64,000 nt of DNA from NCBI GenBank assembly GCA_036023115.1, contig JAYKKT010000073.1:14373501-14437500 (forward strand), read 5' to 3'. The stretch is from Brasenia schreberi (taxonomy: Eukaryota; Streptophyta; Magnoliopsida; Nymphaeales; Cabombaceae). The notes under the pieces were generated by a model. That model was not told where the DNA came from, did not search any database, and was given only the letters and a program-made list of their open reading frames with translations. Each line of letters begins with the position of its first letter. Within the stretch, counting starts at the first letter, position 1. Position numbers and translations under genes: made by a program. Of the stretch, positions 11,309 to 23,448 are shown piece by piece.

Positions 11309-12554
11309 TTCGGGTACAGGTTCATTCATTTTGATGAAGGATTATATATATGTGTGTGTGTGTGTGCGCGTGTGTGCGCGCCCGAGAGCCTGCCAAGTGA
11401 GCTAACTCTATGAGTGCAGGGATCACTTAATTTAACTAAGATGAATTGTCCTTGACGAAAAGTTGTTGGTAATGATGACTGATTTCATCACAAATTAAAT
11501 ACTTTTAAAACATATGATCGCAATGAAGCAGGAATAAGATCCATCCTGTTGTATAATATGGCTGAGTATATCAATGGAAATAATGGTTTTTGGAAGTTCT
11601 GGAAAAACGCTGATTTGTACTAGTGACCAAAAGAGATAATCTCTCGCTCCAAATTAAATTTTAGTTTTTTTCGTTTTTAAGTAAAAACACTGGTTTTTAA
11701 CATAAATCCTTGAATTTCAAGAGAGAGAGAGCCCCTATTCTTTATCGTTGCAGAAAAGCAGTCTACGAGAACCGTTCTGCTTGATTTGATAAGACAATGA
11801 CGAAGGGATTATCATCTCAAGGGAGAAAAAAAGAGTGTTTATCTTCCCGGAGGGATTCTGGTTACAATCCTGCAAGTGTAATGTTCAGTCCCGCGATCCA
11901 GCTTTTCTGCATAAACCATTCTATATATATAAGTGTGTAGCGAATCAGGTTCCATTTCAGTTCACGTTGCAAGCACGTACAGTGCATGTTGGCAGCCCCT
12001 TGGTTTTAATAAAAATAATATTTCAACTATGTAATTCAATATTAATTATATAGTCCTTCACTGGATGTGCACTGTTGTTTCAGCATTCGTGAGTTTTAAA
12101 TGTTCACTGCCACGAATATATGTTCTTAACTTTGACAGAAAGAATGTGCATTAACAACTGAAAATTTCAAGCGCAAATGAATATGCGAAGCATTTTGACG
12201 GTATGAATGAATATTGTAGGAAAGAGAAGTGTTGTGTAGGGCCTCCATGAAAGGGAAAATAAGAGACAGTTTGATCCAACAAAGCCCATAGTACACTGGT
12301 ACTGTAGGCCTAGTTCCCGGTTGGCACTATGAAATTAGTATTTCGACGGCCGCCCACGGGCCTAAAACAGTGGGACTCTTTACTGTCCGTTGCAATTGCT
12401 GGAGGTCAAAATCAGGACTTCGAGCTTGGTTAATGTAAGAGCCTGAGACTACAATCGTAGGCTCTTCTATCAAACATGCCCTCCAGAGGCCCCGAACAAT
12501 GGAACCTTTGCCCCTTCTTAAACCATCCATGTTTTGTTGTAAGATCCCCTATCT
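11309..12554. other. Intergenic, no gene supported
   Basis: Contains a GT/GC dinucleotide run (11350-11382) and AT-rich spacer. Open frames are short and have no recognised domains. Confidence 0.4.
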
Positions 12555-12679
12555 TCTTTTTTTTTTGTTTTGGTTACAAAAGGAGGTCGAAGCCTATAAA
12601 ACACACCCACACATGCAGCCTCTGGGAGTCAAACTACTAACAACAATGGTATTAGACCACCCTGCTGTTGAGCTAACGT
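12555..12679 (-). mobile_element. SINE copy, inverted
   Basis: On the minus strand: AACGTTAGCTCAACAGCAGGG (A-box region), GTAGTTTGACTCCCAGAGG (B box), then ATAGGCTTCGACCTCCTTTT and GTAACCAAAACAAAAAAAAA. It is among the best preserved copies of the family in this window. Confidence 0.75.
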
Positions 12680-12960
12680 TTTGAGTGTGACAGACGCTAA
12701 TTTTGTCGAACGGAACGAGATTCAAGAAAGAAAAATGTTCATACAAAATTTTACAAAATTTTCAATCAATTGGGCCCACCTTACGACACAAAGCATACGT
12801 GCCGCCCCCTTTACATAGGTGCTTCACATTGACGGGCACATAAGCTTTGTGTTTTAATGTGGGCCATTTCATCGAAAGATTTTCATGGCACGTAATGTTT
12901 AACTCGTTGGCCTTTATAAATGCCATCTAGATATCAACTCTTTCTCTTTCCTTCTCTCCT

Positions 12961-13060
12961 TTTTGTTTGGGTTAGACATATCTCTTACTATGTGCACTCA
13001 GGTATTGAACTCCTGCCCTTGTGTCAGAGAGTACGGCCTCTTAGCCAGTCAGCTACATGG
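12961..13060 (-). mobile_element. SINE copy, inverted, diverged
   Basis: On the minus strand: CATGTAGCTGACTGGCTAAG, then GGAGTTCAATACCTGAGTGC and GTCTAACCCAAAC. The A-box and B-box spacing agrees with the other copies, but the 3' block has decayed. Confidence 0.5.
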
Positions 13061-13389
13061 GGCGACATCAAATCTTTATTATTAACGTGAATATATTCGC
13101 TTAAAAAAATATTGTAGGAGGCATCTAGACATCATACAACAACTACTAAGTCTTTTCTAACACGTAAAATATGTTTATAGTGAGTGGGTAAGGTCCATGC
13201 CCCGATCTTTTTTACCATTAGAAGAGTGCCGTATAACACCTGTCTTGTGGCATAACTTCTTTTCATGCCTGGTTTGGCATATATTCTTTTAGGACAATCT
13301 TCTTATAAGAACCTATTAGTGGGTTATGCTGCACGTTGCCGTTTGCCGTTTTGGGGGGTCTGGAGAACAATACATGTCTTCGTACATAT

Positions 13390-13391
13390 CC

Positions 13392-13430
<39 letters not shown>

Positions 13431-13658
13431 TGAGTTGACACACTTATATATTAATATATTCAAACAAATCTCAACGATTCAACTTAAGAGATATATAATT
13501 GATTTGAATTAAAAAAAGCAAAGAGTATACATGTAGTTTTTCATGCATACTTTATTCACAATTACACAATTTGCTTTTGAATTTATATCTCAATCATGTA
13601 TCCCCAACATAAATAGTTGAGATTTGTTGTATGCTAGTAGTATTAGCACATAACATAT

Positions 13659-13735
<77 letters not shown>
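13390..13735. repeat. Two TA/GA compound microsatellites
   Basis: (TA)n(GA)n lies at about 13390-13430, and a longer (TC)n(TA)n at 13660-13735. Both are dinucleotide runs changing phase at a clean junction. AT-rich, gene-free DNA lies between and around them. Confidence 0.95.
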
Positions 13736-13738
<3 letters not shown>

Positions 13739-14027
13739 TCAACTTTGGATAGCAACTGAAACTTAGTCTCCATTTGCTAAGTTGAACATTTTTCAATATG
13801 TTAAGTAGATGATTAGCTGATGAAATCTTGAATTCAGTATTATTATTAAGTTTTTATTTCTTAAAAATCATTTTCTATATCCTTTTTTTATACTTTTCTG
13901 TAGTTTAGGGTATTTTCAGGTCCTTACCAGCATGGTGAAGTAGGAAAAAGGGAAAAGGATCTGTGCTAGGAACATAGCGAAGGTTATTGATCCAAAAGCA
14001 ATTGAGCAGAAGGGTGTATGCTAGACA

Positions 14028-14130
14028 GTGTTAGCTCACCTGACGGGAGAGCTCCCATGATCAAGTCACGAGTTCAACTTAGGATGCATGTGCTTGTGTT
14101 AGGCTTCAGCCTCTTGTTGCAAAAAAAAAA
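14028..14130 (+). mobile_element. SINE copy
   Basis: GTTAGCTCACCTGACGGGAG, then ACGAGTTCAACTTAGG, then GTTAGGCTTCAGCCTCTTGT, then a poly(A) run of ten. This is full-length by comparison with the other copies. Confidence 0.75.
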
Positions 14131-14774
14131 TTGTCCAGGAACGTGAAATGGTGGTCTGATTTAAGAGTTAATGTCAGAATATGTGAAACAAGGGATTTTA
14201 AGGATGATTATTGGGGGGTTTTGCGCTTGTCAAAGGGATTTTGGGCGATTTAGGATGATTAACATCAAAATAAAACTAATAATTATAACAGCAATGAGAA
14301 AAAGTTCACCAAAATCTCAGTTGCATATGCCAAGAAAAGTGGAAGCACATCAGCCAAAATCTCGAAGGAAATTCTGACGTCCCATCGAGTGCCAGGGCAC
14401 GAAAACGGGGTTAGGATAACTATGATTAAGCCCATCAGAAGCGCTCATAAGATCTGATATGAGTTCCTGCAAGCAAAAGCAAGGTGGACTGTCAAGAACT
14501 CCAGGGGTGGTACAAAGCTGAATCAATTGTATGCTCAGCTCATTGAGGCTGATTAATCAGTAAGAATGAGCACATTGCCAAGCCCATCACAAGCCATGCA
14601 GAAAATGTTAATCATTCCACCACATATAACGAGAAGTAAATGGAAAGACAACATTTTGATTAAACAAGGTTCACGGCTAGAAGCAGTTGCTTTTGATCAC
14701 TAAACCAGAAACTATTAATTACATTTACCACTTTCTACAAGTCCTCAGAAACAGTGAACATAGTACATATTCTG
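14131..14774. other. Intergenic
   Basis: No coding sequence recognised; the right end is presumably old 3'UTR of the carboxypeptidase pseudogene. Confidence 0.35.
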
Positions 14775-15880
14775 TCAGATAGAAGAAACAAGGCCCTTCG
14801 ATTCAGCACCATCGTCAAGTTTAACTTCCATCCATCTCTTCAACATCTCCAGTGAGGCTTTGGGTTGATCCATTGGCACCATGTGACCAACATCATGAAC
14901 CTGTCCACGCACAACAAAATTACGAACACACACACATACAGGGGAGGGGGGGAACCTTGAGGAAACTCAAATTTCCATGTGTTTTCAACGACCCTGCTTC
15001 TGAGCCATCAACTGTGCAACATTTTTGAGACTTATTTCAGATATTAGCATGTCACCAGTTCAAAAGCACAGTTATTAAAAAGTAGTAGAAAAATCTGGCC
15101 TAACTATATTTTGAGTATCAAGTATGTATCATTATATAGAAAACTCATTTGGCTTTGGTTTACTAATCGCATTGAACTGTAGAAATCGAAGAATTTCCCA
15201 AATCTCTTGCTTGATAGAACAAGATTTTCGGGAATGGAAATTCCCATGTCATTCAAAATGGCAGACAATCACTACTCCCTTTGCATTTGCACAAGGTGAA
15301 GTTGGAAATATTACCGGCCAATTCCAATTTATAAATGCTTTTCAATTTTACATTTCCAATTTGCAAATTGGTTTCTCATATATCTAATCACCGAGAAAGA
15401 ATAAGTAAAAGCTACATAGGGTTGCCAGATGCATCCTGGGAGGAGAAAATTTTGCAATATAAATGGAAAAGCACTTCTGCTGGAATTGGAAAAAATTTCG
15501 CCCATGATATGTATTAAAAAGCATACACATCACAACATAAAGAAATTAGGCCAATAATGGAAGGACATGATTTATAAGTCAACTGCGTAGCAGGTAAGGC
15601 AATAACTTGCCTCGTCCCAGCCATATTCGTTCCATACTAGTGACAGTTGTCAGCTACCTTGAAAGGCCCATTCTCATAGAATAGCGCTAGCTCGCTGCTG
15701 CAGCCAGGGCCTCCAGTCAGCCAGATGACAACCGGGTCATTGTTCCCACGTGATTCGAAGAAGTACAACATTCTACCACAATATAAATTACGGAGTGTCA
15801 AGATACCGTCGTGGACGGGTTCCATAAAAAGCAACAAATATCCCACAAGACAGCATACTTCTAGCGTAAACATGTTCAAC
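14775..15880 (-). pseudogene. Serine carboxypeptidase-like (SCPL) pseudogene
   Basis: Two ends of one gene remain. At 15598-15880 the frame reads [19 protein letters not shown], then [19 protein letters not shown], which contains the GxxxCSS oxyanion/substrate segment of peptidase family S10. One base is missing after ADN: the frame hits a stop, while the next frame continues [13 protein letters not shown]. At 14775-14900 a clean last exon follows TGGACAG|GTT and reads VHDVGHMVPMDQPKASLEM, including the catalytic-His motif, to a TGA. Nothing between encodes the nucleophile Ser (GESYAG) or the catalytic Asp. The sequence style matches the SCPL48/49-type carboxypeptidases. The internal exons are deleted and a frameshift is present, so no enzyme can be made. 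Confidence 0.85.
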
Positions 15881-16117
15881 TACATATTCATATTCATCAT
15901 CCACGGGTTAGCTTCCATAACAACGTTCCTTACTCTAATGTAAAGGTGGTCGTTCTCAGCAACCTTATACAGGAATGACTGGATTGACCATCCAATTACT
16001 GGTAGAAGTTATGATGTTGATATATAACAATAAGGTTACGGATTAACACCATATTCGATTGAATGAGGCTTCAAATGAAAAGCCCAGCTAGGAAACCCGG
16101 GAGAGAAGGAGCTGGCG

Positions 16118-18600
16118 CTGTTGAATAAATAAAGAGCAACACACAGGGAAAATACACTGTAAAAAACAAAAAGAAACCCTCTTTGAAAAATCGGTTATGT
16201 GGAAACCAAAAAACTTAAAACACCCTTACATGTTCGTGTGATTCCACTGCTCATGAGAAGGAAGCAGGTTTTGTTGCTGTTATTGCTGTTGCGTACCATG
16301 AGTGAGGAATAAAGTCACCTCGGGTCTTTGCAGAAATCGCCCAAACACCTTCAGTGGTATCAAGGCTAGGTTCGTTCCGCAATCTATAAAATATAGAGGT
16401 ACACTTAATAAAAAAAATAGAAGAGAGAGAAGAAAACTCCCGGTTGTGACAAGACAGAAAGGTGGCCTAGGTCGAGACAAGGCAAAGGTGAACAACCGAT
16501 CCAGGTCAAAATCAGTCCAGGTCGAGACAAGGCAAATGCGAATAGGCGGCCCAGGCCAAGACAAGGTAAAGGCAAAAGCCGACCCAGGTCAAGACAGGAC
16601 AGAACAAAGGCAAAAGTCGTCCCAAGCGAAAGAAAACATAGAAGAGAGCCCCGACCAAAAGGCTGTCAGGAAAACACAAAAGAGAGCCCCAGCCAGAAGG
16701 CTGTCGGGCAACCTCTCCCTCCCGCATTTTTCTCTCTCTTCCTCTTTAAAGTTTTTTTTTTCTCTCTCTCTCTCCTCCCTTTTATACAAACCAGGAAACC
16801 ACCCACCTATTTCAGAAAACCGTGGGCGAAAACCAACGGTTTCCGAAACCGCCAGCGATTCCAAAAAAATTGCCACGAGTATTGGATTGAAAAGTTCATT
16901 TTGCCCTGACTAGTTTTTGAATATTACAAACTGCCATAAGATAAAATTACCAAAATATCCTAATATTTTCAAATAAAAAGACAATTTTACCCTCAAACAG
17001 GCAAATAAATTGTTTTGCCCCCTATCAATTTATGAAAATTAGGAAAAACTGAGAGACTGGATTACTTTTTTACCCTTACCACTGTCATTGTATCAAAAGA
17101 CAAAGTTGACCCTATCTTTTGGGAAAATTATAAATTCGGACTAGAGGGCAAAATTATGAATTTACCCCTAATCAAGATGATTTTTTCAAAAAAAATAAAC
17201 ACCAATTTTACTGTTCTGTCATTGGTCTTTTTGAAAAATTATAGAACCGAACAAACATATAAAATTACAATTTTACCCCTAGTATTTTAGGAAATCATCG
17301 GAGGAAGGAATTTTGAGAAAATTATAGAATTATCCCAGTTTGATTCTATAATATAACCATGAGTTATTTACACTTCAGTATTTGGATATTGTGCATTATG
17401 TTACTCAAAATTCCAAGTTGTTTGTTGCTTGGTAAATATTTTCCTTCTATACCGTCTATTTATTAAATTTGTCAAACACATAAAAATAAACTCCATAATA
17501 TGTGTATCGAAACTGACAAATACAAAAAAATTAAACAGTCTAAACTTCTAAACATGAAAGAGAAGAATACCGTCGGCTCTAACACTTGAAGGTGTAGAGT
17601 AATTTTTGAAGGAAACATTGCGTCCACCACTACCTCGTGTCATAGAGCAATAAAGAGAAATGTATAAAATATTTCTTAAAGATGATACGATAGCGAGAAC
17701 GGTCATGTTGATATACATGGAGGATGACATGATTAAGGTCTTCAAAAAATTCGAGATCGCAAAGGAGTTGTTTGACTCTATAATAGCTAAATATGATATA
17801 ATTGTCAAACTAAATGTTCAATTATTACTGCAAAAATATAACTCCTATAAAATGAAAGGAGATAATATAGTGGAACATGTAAACCATATTTTGGTAATGA
17901 CAAGAGATTTAGTTGTGGCAAAATTAGTCATCCCAAAACTGATATAGATATCCACTATACTGAACAGTCTTCACTGTCATAGAACATGGTCACTACTATC
18001 TAGGGTAAGGCCTGAAATCAATCTTTTGAAATTGCTCCTAAAACTAGCAATTGAGTAAGAACATATGAAAAAGAATAAAAGAGAGAAATTGCTAGTAGTG
18101 TAAGATGAGATAGGGTCTAGCTCCAAACCTAACCAAAGAAGAAATAAACCAAACAAAAAGTTTCGTAAAAATAACAAAAAGAGAGGTCAATCTTTTAAGA
18201 AAACACGAGAAACCACTTATCGGATCAAGTGTTTCTGCTGTGAAAAGATGAGACACTAAAAAAGGGATTGTCGTAACAAGAAGAGTAGAAGAAACAACCC
18301 ACAACGTAGACAATTAGAGAAGCAGGACATAACCTGCATGATATTAGAATGTCTTTATATGGACAAGCCCAGTGACTAGTTGGTAAATTGACTCAGGAGT
18401 AACCAGACATATCTCAAAGAACAAGAAAAGAGTAATGGATCTAAAGGATTATAAACAAGGATAACATCGGGTATATAGGAGAAATAAAGAATTTTTTAGA
18501 TCCAATGACAAAAACAATTGCACCCATTTTACACATGGCTTAAGTTCTTTAGAAAGAAATACATGCCAACTGTAGACCTACTGATGCACTTCACATTTGT
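16118..18600 (+). mobile_element. Decayed Copia element: putative LTR, PBS, leader, gag, protease start
   Basis: GTGGTATCAAGGCTAGG at about 16348-16364 looks like an initiator-tRNA-Met primer-binding site next to a possible LTR end (...CACCTTCA). The LTR start at 16118 (TGTTGAATAA) is only a guess. At 17660-17947 a Copia gag frame reads MEDDMIKVFKKFEIAKELFD and later VQLLLQKYNSYKMKG. A damaged zinc knuckle (CFCCEK...RDC) follows near 18230-18280, and a protease-like SGVTRHISKNKKR near 18400. Stops and frameshifts are frequent and pol is absent. Confidence 0.7.
16440..16650 (+). repeat. Imperfect tandem repeat in the Copia leader
   Basis: Units of about 33-37 bp begin ccaggtcRagacaaggcaaa and recur five times with degeneration, the fourth and fifth ending in gcaaaagYcg. 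The repeat keeps a long frame open on the plus strand (16302-16913), but the peptide is low-complexity and I do not regard it as a gene. Confidence 0.65.
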
Positions 18601-18712
18601 CTGGTCATCGGTATGCCTTAAATTATCACTTGAAAATCTGAGAGGTAGATGAACTCTGACACTCATTACCTTCAATTCAAGATGTTCTGATCAACATGTC
18701 TAAACCTGCAAG

Positions 18713-20750
18713 TATCACACCCGCTCCGTCTCGCGACCATGACCAGACCCGAGCTTATGCCATGTGGCCGCTTCTCGCGTGGGCGTTATGATAAGCAGTA
18801 ACCAAATACAATACTAATTTAATTCAAACTCAATGAAATATATAACTGAAATAAATATTCATATCGATGTTCTAAACAACACGTCCAACATGATGCGAGG
18901 CCCATCTAACAATAACCTTGAATAAAAGATTTTCTCAATCATTCAACACTTATCATACCATCTAAAATAAAATGCAGCTCTATCAAACTACTATGCTGCT
19001 CCGTGTGCCTTCGAAGTGCTAGCTTCAGGATGAGTTGTAAAACAATACGGTTAGCTCCTATACATAGCTCAGGAGGGAGGTTAAACATCTTTAAACATAA
19101 AACATAATAAAAGCATGCATAGTTTACAATCATTTCATAGCAAAGCACAGTTATTTTCAAATCATGATCTCAAATTCAAACGCACACACTGACACACACG
19201 TACATATCATTAGTTTCGATAATTACAACCTATACTATGTCTGCCCCAAAGGTCACGGGAGTCGTTCGGCCCTCCCTAATGTGACCTCGGTAACCCCGTC
19301 CACGACGGTAACCACGCCGACTCTCGCGACAGAGTACTCGAGAACACACCTTGTATTCGCTTCAAGCTGGATCGCCCGAGGGACCTACAAGTCTCTAGAG
19401 ACCCCACACAAACCACACAAGTACGACTCGTATATTTACACATCATTACATTTCTAAAACCAATTACAGTTTATCACATTCACAAATCATATCCAGATCC
19501 ATGAATATCCAAAATCAAACTCATATCCACACAACATTTAAATACCATGTTGATACAACACATGCATATCAAAACATGCTCTTTATCAAACACTGTCATA
19601 AACATGTTCTATTTCAAAAGCATATCAAATAACCCATAATTGCGAATAATATTTCACAAATATCAATAAAACAGTTATCAATTATGCACATTTAAATCTA
19701 TCTAAAACAGTAAAATTACTTCTAGCATGGTTCTGTAAAAGAATACATAACCTCCTACTTGAAAGAGCATTAAGATCCAGTCCCCAAGCAATTGGGTCAC
19801 TCTTATCACCACCAAATCCTTCAATTTTAATCTCTAAACAATTACAAATAATTAAAATATTAATATTTATTTAACTATAAATCTAATGAAACAAACTGTA
19901 TCTGAATCGGATCTCAAACCCTATTCTAGATCCGTTTAAGCTATCTGAGATCCAAATTGATACCCATATCTATATCTGATCCAAATGAGTGACACAATAG
20001 GTAGCTTGTGTCACTGTGTCAACACAGAACCTGTAACTACTAACACAGGTCTTATTCCTAACCCAAAAATCTATTTCAAGACATGACCCAAACTTGACCC
20101 GTTTCTGACATAGAACCCGACACAAAACCTATTTTGACACATAATTGGTTCTTAACATGTGGTATGAGGACACGATACGAATCAGTGTCGATCCATGACA
20201 TTTTAGACACGACACATCGTGTCCAACACGACACGAAAATGAGGGACACGCCCAAAAGGGCCGATTCCCATGGTTTTTCGGCATCGATTTCGTTGGTTTT
20301 CGGCGACGATTAAGGCCGATGATGGTCCTCAACTGATCGCATGCCCTTTTTCTTCCAACCCAATCCATCAATGGTCGCCGATGGTGTCTTTTTTGACAGA
20401 AAATTTATGAAAAACAGTAACTCAGATTTGAGAAAAATTTCATGAATCTACGCTTCTTTTGAGCCAATTTTCACATAATAAGGCTTGTTTTAGAAGGTTT
20501 AGCATGAAATAAACAAAAGCCCTATGATCTAACTCCGTTTTAGCAACTAAAAATGAGAAATTTGATAAAAAAATAAAATGGGACTTTTCTTACCGGATTC
20601 CGGCAATTCTTGCGTTTCCTGGCCGATTTGAGGCTACTCCAACTCTCCCTAGAAAATGGGGCTATGAAGGCCTCTTTTAAAGGCCCTTCATGACTTGGGG
20701 CTTAACGTTACAACAAAGGTGTTGAACAATTAAGCTCTGAAGAAGCATGT
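18713..20750. other. Possible long LTR (Gypsy-type) remnant
   Basis: It opens tatcacacccgctccgtctc, close to the TGTCACACCC start seen in many plant chromovirus LTRs. The block is distinct in composition: CA-rich, with GC-rich islands at 18715-18790 and 19250-19400 and many repeated cacaca/catat words. No gag-pol is attached, and I cannot see a matching second LTR. If real it would be a solo LTR of about 2 kb. Confidence 0.3.
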
Positions 20751-22140
20751 ATCATGTTATTCCTGGTTGACAAGTTTCTTCTTGGATTGATGTCAGAAGA
20801 GTTTTAACTACATCTTCTGGTGTTTTCCAGATCTTATCCTGCCCCCTGGAAGGTTCTGAGGAAAGTAAAAGGCAAGTATGTCTCTTTACATCAGCAGGAA
20901 TCGATGCCTACTCTTAAAGAAGTTGCTCTGGAAATTCTTCCCTCAACTTAACTTAGGAAGACATCATTTGGTAACTAATGCTTTCTGTGAAGTTTGATTG
21001 CTGATCTCTCAGTTGTGTATATGAATGAGAGAGCCTTCTTTTCCCTCTATTGCGGACAACTTCAATCTGCATGTTCATGATACTTGATGATTATGTAAAA
21101 GATTATCTGATAAGGCTAGATCTTCTGTGTTATCTGCTTCTCCACATTTAAACCAGCATGAGGTAAAGAGTTGAATTAGGTTTCTGGAATTTGATAGATA
21201 ACAATTCAACAGGTTTGGTGAAGGAAAAGAATAGTTGTATATGAGATATGAATGGATACGTTGGAAGGTTAGACAAGGCTTTTCACTGAAATATATGAGA
21301 TTAACTATGGAGATGAGCTAGATAAATGATTTTTAACTTTCCGACACTTTAAATCTTGAAAGAACAATCACTTTTTCTTTTTCTGTATTTTTGAAGAAAG
21401 AGCAGTCATATACTTAAGACTGGGAATAAATATGTTGGCCATAAAAGAATCATGTGCAAGTTTTGCCATTATGTAAACATCATATTTAAGACTGGGAATA
21501 AATTTGGACATAAAAGAATCATGGTGCAAGTTTCGTTATTTTTTCTGGCATGTGCTTCTTCCTAATGGTAACTATTTATGCATGGATGACATATTCAATT
21601 TTTGCACTTGAGTTTAGGTAAGAACTAAGAAGAATGTGTTAGTAGTTTGGAGTTTGACAAGCAAAGTTGCTGCTAGCCCATGAATTTTCACTTTCCAACA
21701 CTAAATCTTGAAAGAGTAATATTTTTTTTTGAGGAAAGTGTAATCACGTATTTAAGACTGGGAATAAATATGAGTTAGATCATAAAATAATCATTATGCA
21801 AGTTTTGCCATTGTGTAAATATCGTAGTTACTGATAAGAATTTTAGGTGTATTTTCGGAGAAGCGGACCTACATTCTAAAATAATCAATCAGATTTGGTT
21901 CTTATGCTGAGTTTGACAAGCAAAGTTGCTGCTAGCCCACTTCCCAAATTTAACATAAAGAAAGAAAATCAATCTTTCGGTATGCCGTTCTCGATAAGAG
22001 TTTGGTTGGCAGTGCAAGATCTTGAGCTCAATTTGGGAGTGATCTCAAGAAAGCGAAACATTGATTGGGGAAATGCTTTTTGGTGTCAGGAACTATAGAC
22101 TTCAATTTGGTAGCTAGCTCTATCAGAGAACGTAATATGA
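20751..22140. other. Intergenic with local repeats
   Basis: A unit of about 60-75 bp containing ttaagactgggaataaat and ataaaagaatcat occurs at 21408-21480, 21481-21540 and 21748-21830. The words tttgacaagcaaagttgctg and ctttccRacact also recur about 250-355 bp apart, so this block has been duplicated in pieces. A possible exon after TTTTCCAG at about 20832 has no match I know. Confidence 0.55.
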
Positions 22141-22466
22141 TGTAAAGGTGCAAGTTAATATAGATTTGGCATTAGCATTTACGAAACATAGTTACTAAAT
22201 GTACACCCCAAATTATCAAGAACACACCTCCTTTTCCATAATGCTCTTGTTTACTCAACACCCACTACTCTTTCCTTTCTCCATCTTCTTTCTCTCTTCT
22301 AATTTGGTGTAATGGTGCAAGTTAATATAGATTTGGCACTAACATTTACAAAACATAGTTACTAAATGCACACCCCAAATTACCAAGAATACACCTTTTC
22401 CATAATGCCCTGGTTAACTGGACACCCACTACTCTTTCCTTTCTCTGTCTGCTTTCTCTCTTCTAA
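22141..22466. repeat. Tandem duplication, ~160 bp x 2
   Basis: 22141-22300 and 22308-22466 align at an offset of 167 bp. They share gcaagttaatatagatttgg, acatagttactaaatg, caccccaaatta and cacccactactctttccttt, with only scattered substitutions and a few short indels. This looks like one direct duplication. Confidence 0.9.
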
Positions 22467-23102
22467 CATGGGGATCCTCTTGCTTCTCTCTCTCCCTATG
22501 TATCTTGCATAGCTGGAATCAGCCACTAAATCCCATCACCCCTTTCTCTCTCTCTCCTCTTGCCATCAGGATTCGTCGGTTGTTCGTCTCTCTCTCTCTA
22601 CTGTACGTGTCCCGGCCTCACCCTTCCTTTCTTTGCTTTGAAAAAAGAAAAGAAAATGAAACACCTCCGATGCAGCTCTTATGAGACAAATCACGTAAGG
22701 GAGATCCTCACTTCTCCTTTATATAAGATGCACCTCAAAAACGTCTCTTAAGTGTGAATGATGAAGAGAGTATATTTTGCATAATGAGACTAATATGGAG
22801 ATTTTCAATAATAAGGGGTGTACCTTTGGCTTTACAAATGCCCTTTACGAAAACTAGATGTGATGCATATGGATTGCTAATGGGCACTAACCGTGCTCTC
22901 CTTATGCGGATAACATAGAATAAGGATCCATCTATTCGGAGGCGTGTTTTGCATCGGTAGCCCTAACTGACTATGGGAAGTTTAATGGGCTAACCTATTG
23001 CAGGCAACTTGTAGAGGTGATACGCTGATGGTAGTTCCAATGCAGTCTTGCTTTTGTTCTAATTTCAGGACCAACTCACCAAAACAGGGTAACACTACGA
23101 TT
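22467..23102. other. Intergenic, CT-rich
   Basis: Pyrimidine-rich tracts (22470-22600), then ordinary AT-rich sequence. No gene recognised. Confidence 0.4.
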
Positions 23103-23217
<115 letters not shown>

Positions 23218-23261
23218 AAGCATATATATGCGAACTTTTTTTTTTGTAGTAAAATAGGTAC

Positions 23262-23267
23262 TTTATT
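23262..23267 (-). terminator. Polyadenylation signal, pectin acetylesterase gene
   Basis: AATAAA on the minus strand, about 180 bp after the stop codon at 23449-23451, in an A/T-rich setting. It is the nearest canonical signal; 3' end choice in plants is loose, so it is only probable. Confidence 0.5.
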
Positions 23268-23448
23268 GTTGTTTCAACTTATAGCTCTACGAACAATACA
23301 ACAGCAAACCACATATTAGCGGTGTTTGCTTATTTGCAGTTCGTTGTAATAATCATCATAATGCTCCTTGCCCATCTCATTTCCGAATTACTTCAGCATG
23401 GTTATCATACATAATAATAATGTGAGCAAGGTGAGTTGATGAAGGCTG

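Noticed and set aside
13140..13200. acaacaactactaagtctttt as another LINE end
   Set aside because: Resembles the LINE terminus only over about 20 bp; no body sequence or TSD.
16302..16913. 203-codon open frame, plus strand
   Set aside because: Low-complexity peptide from a purine-rich tandem repeat in a Copia leader, followed by a pyrimidine-rich tract. No domain and no gene context.
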